A program made the position numbers and the translations under genes. 62,314 nt of DNA from contig NZ_LBAW01000023.1 in the NCBI RefSeq assembly GCF_001648595.1, forward strand, positions 1-62,314, read 5' to 3'. Position 1 is the first letter of the stretch. Every line of letters begins with the position of its first letter. The DNA comes from Legionella bozemanae. Its GTDB lineage: Bacteria > Pseudomonadota > Gammaproteobacteria > Legionellales > Legionellaceae. A model generated the notes under the pieces. That model was not told where the DNA came from. It ran no database searches and saw only the letters and a list, made by a program, of their open reading frames with translations. Of the stretch, positions 57,498 to 62,314 are shown in pieces.

Positions 57498-58250
57498 ATG
57501 AATCCATGCGTTAACCAGATACAAAAGGCAATCACCACTCTGGCGTTAACAGGCTCATTTGCCTTATTGGCAAGCTGCGCGGCAACGTCAACAGTAATCG
57601 AACACCGGAATTTAGAAACAGATACAAAACTCAGCCAGACTATTTTTCTTGATCCTGTAGCTCAAAGTCAAAAAACAATTTACATCACGGTAAAAAATAC
57701 CTCTCAAGAGTCATTGACCATTGATAAGTCACTAAAGAAGTCATTAGAAGAGCATGGGTATAAAGTTGTTGGAAATCCTGCCAAAGCGCATTACATGCTG
57801 CAGGCCAATATTCTTAAAGTTGGAAAAATGAGCGTGTCTGCAAGTCAATCCGCGTTAGGCGGAGGGTATGGCAGCGCTTTGGCAGGTGCTGCAACGGGCA
57901 CTGCTCTGGGTGCATTAAGCGGTCATTCAAGCACAATGATTGGTGCCGGTATTGGCGGAGGAATTATTGGTTTGGCTGCGGATTCTTTAGTAAAGGCAGT
58001 TAACTACACAATGATTACAGATGTGCAAATTTCTGAGCGTGTTGGAAAAGGCGCAGTTCATGAACAGTTTAATTCCAATCTTCAAAATGGCACTGCATCT
58101 GGCACCACCCAGACATCGAGTAAACATAGTGATTATCAACGCTATCGAACACGGGTGGTATCCAATGCAGATAAAGTAAATCTGTCTTTTGCACAAGCGC
58201 GACCAGCACTTGAACAAGGTTTGGTAAAAACATTAGCGGGCATCTTTTGA
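57498..58250 (+). CDS. traT: TraT-like outer-membrane lipoprotein
   Basis: 250 aa, signal ending in lipobox LLASC (Cys27). TraT pattern: TVIEHRNLETDTKLSQTIFLDPV, GYKVVGNPAKAHYMLQANILKVGKM and the Gly/Ala-rich double membrane segment GGGYGSALAGAATGTALGAL..GAGIGGGIIGLAADSLVKAVNY, MITDVQISER. It blocks surface exclusion-type redundant mating and is a typical F-type plasmid gene. RBS AAGG at the start. Confidence 0.9.
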   Translation: MNPCVNQIQKAITTLALTGSFALLASCAATSTVIEHRNLETDTKLSQTIFLDPVAQSQKTIYITVKNTSQESLTIDKSLKKSLEEHGYKVVGNPAKAHYMLQANILKVGKMSVSASQSALGGGYGSALAGAATGTALGALSGHSSTMIGAGIGGGIIGLAADSLVKAVNYTMITDVQISERVGKGAVHEQFNSNLQNGTASGTTQTSSKHSDYQRYRTRVVSNADKVNLSFAQARPALEQGLVKTLAGIF

Positions 58251-58326
58251 TGCAGCCTGACTAGAGCTCTATGAAAAAAGCGCATATGCCTTAAAAAAAC
58301 AATAATCAGTTAAAGAGGGAATAGTA

Positions 58327-58728
58327 ATGAGAATCAATGTAATAGCAGGAATTATCATCACAGCACTGGGTTCACAATGTGTTATTGCAAATAATTTAAA
58401 TAACTATGATTTAGAAAGACGAATTTTTGATGTGTCTTACCAATTAAACCAGATAGCCGAAGAACACACCATCGATTTATGTTCTGGAGATGTCGCAATT
58501 GCTGCAGCCTACCTGGAGTCAGCGGGACATGACTTGCAGCATCAAAACAAAGACAGGGCGCTGGTTTCTACTGCCTATGGGCACAATGAATTAAAAGAAA
58601 TCAGCAATGCAAGAAGTTACTGTGTTCATCTAGCATCGAAGACAAAACCCTATCTTGCAAAAGTCATCGTGATGAAGAGTGAACTTGAGAACATCACCAT
58701 TTCAGATACAGATCAGACATCGGATTAA
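58327..58728 (+). CDS. Periplasmic protein A of the transfer operon
   Basis: 133 aa with signal peptide (ending VIANN). Mature part helical: SYQLNQIAEEHTIDLCSGDVAIAAAYLESAG and ISNARSYCVHLASKTKPYLAKV. Two Cys ~56 residues apart could form a disulfide. It is related to the protein at 59219 (same Cys spacing region and TKP/TRP segment). Function unknown; possibly pilus assembly or surface. No known family. Confidence 0.65.
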   Translation: MRINVIAGIIITALGSQCVIANNLNNYDLERRIFDVSYQLNQIAEEHTIDLCSGDVAIAAAYLESAGHDLQHQNKDRALVSTAYGHNELKEISNARSYCVHLASKTKPYLAKVIVMKSELENITISDTDQTSD

Positions 58729-58756
58729 TTTTAAAGAATGAAAAAAGGAGTACCTA

Positions 58757-59110
58757 ATGAACGTAATTAAAATACTTATGTTGTCGATGACACTCTTGGT
58801 TGGAAATGGAATGGCTTATGCTGAGCCAGAGACAGGGCTTGAAAACAACGTAAAACTTAATCAGGTACTTACAGCCAATATTCCAATGAATGAGGAACAA
58901 GATGTTGAATATTTCAAACACATATTTACTAATGGAGGCCTTTATGAGTTTTTGTTGGCTCTGAATACCGAGGTGCCAGAACTATCTAAAACAGCGGAGT
59001 ATGTAGCTTTGTACAAAAAACTGGATTTAACAAACCAGGTGTTGTCACAAATTTTAGCGGAACTGAAAAAGAACAATCAATTATTAAGCCAAAGGAGTGA
59101 CTATGGATGA
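58757..59110 (+). CDS. Periplasmic protein B of the transfer operon
   Basis: 117 aa with signal peptide (ending AYAEP). The mature part has a charged centre and the helix LDLTNQVLSQILAELKKNNQLLSQR. It lies between the two related proteins at 58327 and 59219. Unknown role. Confidence 0.6.
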   Translation: MNVIKILMLSMTLLVGNGMAYAEPETGLENNVKLNQVLTANIPMNEEQDVEYFKHIFTNGGLYEFLLALNTEVPELSKTAEYVALYKKLDLTNQVLSQILAELKKNNQLLSQRSDYG

Positions 59111-59218
59111 GTAAGCACTCTTTTTAAAACTGCGATTCATTAAATAAAAAGAATAAAAAATGAGCACAAAGAGGGGCTCAGGGGATTTTTTTACCTAAAA
59201 AACGGAGATTTATCAAAA

Positions 59219-59617
59219 ATGAAACAAAATAAGCTTAAAAAATCATCAGTATTCCTGACTACTTTGCTTTTATCAGGAGCCCTGTTTTCGGCTTCTCTGG
59301 ATAAAGAGGCGTTGGCTTCAGAGTGCCAATTCTTGGGCGCTAGTTTGAGCCAGTTGGCAAAAGCCAACCTCAAAGAGTATTGCACCACCGATGTAGATTA
59401 TTCAGGAAGTATGCTGGAGCAATCTGCCGCCCTAATTCGAAGCGAACGCATGGAGCTCGCACGGGGCAATCTCGATCTTGCAAATAGAACCTTAGCACGC
59501 GTTGCCTCTAGTTATAACGATTGTCCTTATTTTTCATCAATGACACGACCTTTTACACAAAAAATAAATCATTTAATTCACGAATTGGATTCACTCAATC
59601 AGCATTCATCAAACTAA
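59219..59617 (+). CDS. Periplasmic protein A2, paralogue of the 58327 protein
   Basis: 132 aa with signal peptide (ending FSASL or ALASE). ASLSQLAKANLKEYCTTDVDYSGSMLEQSAALI, SSYNDCPYFSSMTRPFTQKINHL aligns by eye with the 58327 product: a Cys before D-V, another ~56 residues on, then TKP/TRP. Tandem duplication in the transfer operon. Unknown function. Confidence 0.65.
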   Translation: MKQNKLKKSSVFLTTLLLSGALFSASLDKEALASECQFLGASLSQLAKANLKEYCTTDVDYSGSMLEQSAALIRSERMELARGNLDLANRTLARVASSYNDCPYFSSMTRPFTQKINHLIHELDSLNQHSSN

Positions 59618-59628
59618 AGGAGAGCATT

Positions 59629-59952
59629 ATGAATGTCAGTGCAGTAATCAGAAAAAGCAGTATCAAGCTTCATGAATTTATACAGCGGTCAGTCCCCTTG
59701 TTGGTCTTAAGTTGGGTCGTTGTTTTATGCCTTACCAGCACGGGACATGCAGAAGGCCAAAATTATTTAAGTGGGGTGAAAAGTGACGTCAGTGCAACCT
59801 TCGGTAAGAATTCGGATTTGCCTGGGTATTTGTATGCAGGAGAAACGCTGGTGGCGGGCGTTACCTGGATGAAAACCAAAAGTCCTTGGGTGTTTGTGGG
59901 ATTGCCTTTACTCATGATCTTCACGCATTGGGGTTTAAGTTATGTCGCATAA
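59629..59952 (+). CDS. traA: F-type pilin precursor
   Basis: 107 aa from ATG 59629 (AAAGGAG). Long leader ends near TGHAEG; the mature segment SGVKSDVSATFGKNSDLPGYLYAGETLVAG...MKTKSPWVFVGLPLLMIFTHWGLSYVA resembles F pilin (ATFGKDS..., two hydrophobic helices). Assembled into conjugative pili. It overlaps traL by 11 bp. Confidence 0.88.
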   Translation: MNVSAVIRKSSIKLHEFIQRSVPLLVLSWVVVLCLTSTGHAEGQNYLSGVKSDVSATFGKNSDLPGYLYAGETLVAGVTWMKTKSPWVFVGLPLLMIFTHWGLSYVA

Positions 59953-60232
59953 CTATTCCACATTTATGTTGTCAGAGGAGCCACGCATAGCAGGGATTCC
60001 TTTGACCACTGGATTACCCGTGTATTTGCTCACGGGTATTGGATTACTAATCGGTTATGCACCGCAGCTTTTTGTGATTGGGGCCGTTTTAAGTTTAATC
60101 ATGCATGTTCAGTTTGGTGGGCTGCCTTTACGGGTTTTATTAGGAATTATTTATTGGTCCTTACCGCATGCCATGACGACGCTTATTTTTAGGTCATTCC
60201 CTAATTCAGCGCATCGAATCTATGTAGGGTGA
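59942..60232 (+). CDS. traL: Type IV secretion protein TraL
   Basis: 96 aa, two TM helices: FMLSEEPRIAGIPLTTGLPVYLLTGIGLLIGYAPQLFVIGAVLSLIMHVQF..., C-terminal LRVLLGIIYWSLPHAMTTL. Fits TraL, the inner-membrane VirB3-like pilus assembly protein, by size and position between traA and traE. Confidence 0.85.
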   Translation: MSHNYSTFMLSEEPRIAGIPLTTGLPVYLLTGIGLLIGYAPQLFVIGAVLSLIMHVQFGGLPLRVLLGIIYWSLPHAMTTLIFRSFPNSAHRIYVG

Positions 60233-60236
60233 GTTT

Positions 60237-60794
60237 ATGAACAGTGTATTTCGTGACAATGTGCTTTTAAAAAATAAAGTGTTGCTTCATCTGACACTGG
60301 CTTGGGCAGTCACTGCAACCATTGCGGTGTTCATTTTAGGTGGGCTTTGTGTTCATGTTGTTAATAACAAAGAAACTCATTGGTTGCCCATTTGTACTGA
60401 GGACGGGTACTTCTTGAGTAACTCTTCTTTTTCACCTTCCTATATTAAAGACATGACTAAGAAGGTCATCCAGTTACGATTAACCTACAATCCAGATACG
60501 GTAGCCGCTCGATTTGCTTCGCTAGTTCATTTAATTCCTGCATCTCATCAAGAGGCATTCAAAACCATTCTGGACTCAGAGTCTTCTGTGGTGAAAGAAA
60601 AAAATATTAGTTCCGTATTTTATGAAAAGAACATTCACATTGATGAATCCACCCTGCAAGCCAAGGTAGACGGAACGTTAAATCGAACCAGTCATGGTCT
60701 TGAAGTGAAGCCACAAAAGAAAGTGTATTTAGTCCAGTTTGCGCACCTTAACGGGATGATGTGGCCTAAGACTATTAAGGAGGTTCATCAATGA
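60237..60794 (+). CDS. traE: Type IV secretion protein TraE
   Basis: 185 aa. N-terminal TM (LTLAWAVTATIAVFILGG) and a periplasmic domain (LPICTEDGYFLSNSSFSPSYIKDMTKKVIQLRLTYNPDTVAARFASLV); VirB5/8-like TraE of F systems. It overlaps traK by ATGA. Functions in pilus assembly and core complex. Confidence 0.88.
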   Translation: MNSVFRDNVLLKNKVLLHLTLAWAVTATIAVFILGGLCVHVVNNKETHWLPICTEDGYFLSNSSFSPSYIKDMTKKVIQLRLTYNPDTVAARFASLVHLIPASHQEAFKTILDSESSVVKEKNISSVFYEKNIHIDESTLQAKVDGTLNRTSHGLEVKPQKKVYLVQFAHLNGMMWPKTIKEVHQ

Positions 60795-61510
60795 AATCAC
60801 TTCAAATCCTCATGTTAAGTAGCGTGCTTTCTACCTCACTGCATGCAGGCAATACAGCAGCCACGCTTAAATTTGAAGAAGGGGAGCGATTTGCGCTGTC
60901 TTTGTCTTCTCTTAACTTTAATCGTATTGATGTAGAAGGCGAGCGAATTGTTAAAGTCAGCTTCCCTGAACACTCCTTTATTGTAGAACAAAGCTTCGAT
61001 GCAGAGGATGATTTGGATGGTGCTGTGGTTTTAAAGCCATTAGCGCATATTCCGTTAACCGTCTATTTCACAACCAATCTGAATCATCATTTCTCAGCCA
61101 CCATATCTCCGATTGAAGATTTGGGTAAAACCATTAAATTGGTATCCAAAAAATTAAAAGGGTTTGATTACGCTAAGGCGCAAGAACAGAGCCAATACCA
61201 ACAAAGTGATTTAATGACGGCGCTTATGGAGGGCACCACACCTTCTGGTTTTCAAGAAGTGAGTATTAAACCCACGACCTTTCGTTTGCATAAACAGTTA
61301 AAAGTAACCCTGGTGAAACAAGTCCGAGGCAAAGAGTCTTCGGGCTATGTGTATCGCATCGAAAATCAATCCCAAAAACCAATGGAGTTAACTCCAGCAT
61401 TATTTGAACACCCCAAACTGATCTCGATGGAGCTGTCAGAAAAAATATTGCAACCCAGCCAAACCGCCTATTTCTATGGCATTTACCGTGAACAATCCAA
61501 CATGGGGTAA
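60791..61510 (+). CDS. traK: Type IV secretion protein TraK
   Basis: 239 aa with signal peptide (ending SLHAG). Secretin-like beta domain; IVKVSFPEHSFIVEQSFDAEDDLDGAVVLKPLAHIPLTVYFTTN and a C-terminal QTAYFYGIYREQ. Matches TraK, the VirB9-like outer-membrane-complex protein. It belongs to the traALEKB operon. Confidence 0.88.
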   Translation: MKSLQILMLSSVLSTSLHAGNTAATLKFEEGERFALSLSSLNFNRIDVEGERIVKVSFPEHSFIVEQSFDAEDDLDGAVVLKPLAHIPLTVYFTTNLNHHFSATISPIEDLGKTIKLVSKKLKGFDYAKAQEQSQYQQSDLMTALMEGTTPSGFQEVSIKPTTFRLHKQLKVTLVKQVRGKESSGYVYRIENQSQKPMELTPALFEHPKLISMELSEKILQPSQTAYFYGIYREQSNMG

Positions 61511-61524
61511 TAAGGAAGCGTGTC

Positions 61525-62314
61525 ATGATGAAATCTCTTAAAAAGTTAATAAAGAAAAGTAAAAAAGCCAATCTTAATCAAAGTGCCAAAATGGAGCAGC
61601 TCCGTAATGGCTTGGCTTTTCTGCTGCTTGGTGGTTTGTGTTATGGATTTTATCTGTATTCGTCAAAGCCACAATCTACGCTTCCTACAAATAAAAAACC
61701 AATATTTGATGGGGTATTAGACAGCGCCTTTAGCAAATTAAGTGATGAGGCAGTACTTGAAAAACAACAACGCCAAATTGATGCGCTCAAAGCGTTGGTA
61801 GAAAAAAATAAAAAGAGCTCGCCCAATAAATCAGAAGATTTGGTTTCCAAAAACCAAGCGTTATTAAGCGCCATGCAAAAACAATTAGAAAAGCTTGCGC
61901 TTGAAAATAAAGAAATCAACGGAAAACTACAGGTGGCGTTGCTTAAAAATTCACAAACCAGTTTAGCTGCTGTGGCCCCAAGACCGCCTACACGTGAAGA
62001 AATAGAGGCTCGTCATAAACAACGGATTTTGGATGAAAAAGCCTATTATGGCAAAGCAGGTCTTGAAACGGTTCATTTTAATTACCGTCGTCAACAAAAA
62101 GAAGAGCGTACACCGGATAATTATGTATGGGCAGGAACCCATGCTGAGGGCATTTTACTGAGCGGGGCAAAAGGGGATGCTGGGATTAATGGTGCTAAAA
62201 ATATGGGAACGGCACTGATTCGCCTGGATTCTAATGGAATTATGCCCAACAACCGCCATTCACGCCTTAATGGCTGCCTTGCTATTGTCTCTACGTATGG
62301 TGATTTGTCCGATG
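61525..62314 (+). CDS. traB: Type IV secretion protein TraB, 5' part
   Basis: The frame from ATG 61525 or 61528 (AAGGAAG upstream) runs off the window end after ~263 codons. N-terminal TM (NGLAFLLLGGLCYGFYLYSS) is followed by a coiled coil (KQQRQIDALKALVEKN...LEKLALENKEINGKL), a Pro-rich segment (APRPPTREE), and TraB-like NYVWAGTHAEGILLSGAKGD, ALIRLDSNGIMPNNR, LNGCLAIV. VirB10-like inner/outer membrane bridge. Incomplete only because of the window edge. Confidence 0.88.
   Translation, partial: MMKSLKKLIKKSKKANLNQSAKMEQLRNGLAFLLLGGLCYGFYLYSSKPQSTLPTNKKPIFDGVLDSAFSKLSDEAVLEKQQRQIDALKALVEKNKKSSPNKSEDLVSKNQALLSAMQKQLEKLALENKEINGKLQVALLKNSQTSLAAVAPRPPTREEIEARHKQRILDEKAYYGKAGLETVHFNYRRQQKEERTPDNYVWAGTHAEGILLSGAKGDAGINGAKNMGTALIRLDSNGIMPNNRHSRLNGCLAIVSTYGDLSD

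Overview
The window looks like part of a large AT-rich plasmid, or a plasmid-derived conjugative element, from a Legionella-like gammaproteobacterium. The evidence is an iteron origin with a Rep_3-type initiator and ParA/ParB genes, an F-type conjugation operon preceded by an lvrR/lvrA/lvrB/csrA-like block as known from Legionella mobile elements, and two CsrA-family genes. The genus is inferred from gene content; no database was searched.

Layout. (1) 1-1035: debris of mobile DNA: the end of a Tn3-family transposon inserted in an IS110-family transposase gene, and a frameshifted tyrosine integrase. (2) 1085-15609: a chemoreceptor, then on the minus strand a Zn/Cd block (SmtB-like repressor, zinc-ribbon protein, CadA/ZntA-type ATPase, receiver protein, small membrane proteins) and a czcCBA RND efflux operon; then plus-strand periplasmic proteins and phaB. 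(3) 15755-22107: a first Cu/Ag-type cusCBA operon and a RelE-type toxin-antitoxin pair. (4) 22555-35179: one long minus-strand operon with a P2A cation ATPase, a second cusCBA, a beta-CASP metallo-beta-lactamase RNase-like protein, an AMP/thymidine phosphorylase and a PRPP synthetase, with small His/Gly-rich lipoprotein genes at both ends. (5) 35628-43857: accessory genes including a His-motif periplasmic protein, a Trx/Grx protein, a divergent CsrA, an IncA-like coiled-coil membrane protein, a HEPN/MNT toxin-antitoxin module, an SDR enzyme and an unusual response regulator. (6) 43858-50138: gene-poor DNA, an array of six iterons, parA, parB, a small basic protein, the replication initiator and a second parB. 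(7) 50379-55316: a minus-strand operon of an HTH/S24-like repressor, alpha/beta hydrolase, periplasmic binding protein, hybrid histidine kinase and tiny DHp-like protein. (8) 55553-62314: divergently, lvrA, lvrB, a small ORF, csrA/csrT, traT, three periplasmic proteins, then traA, L, E, K and B (running off the end).

How it may work together. The metal region carries three complete HME-RND efflux systems (one Zn/Co/Cd type; two whose three channel methionines match CusA), two P-type ATPases and at least five tiny lipoproteins that are mostly His- or Gly/His-rich, suggesting a periplasmic metal-buffering layer feeding the RND pumps. The transfer region sits behind a repressor whose S24-like domain lacks the expected catalytic Ser and Lys, with palindromic operators between it and lvrA. 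The repressor is apparently co-transcribed with a LuxP/LuxQ-like binding protein plus hybrid kinase, so transfer may be controlled by an extracellular signal rather than by SOS cleavage. This is the most interesting candidate for an undescribed system here. It is an inference from gene order and motifs.
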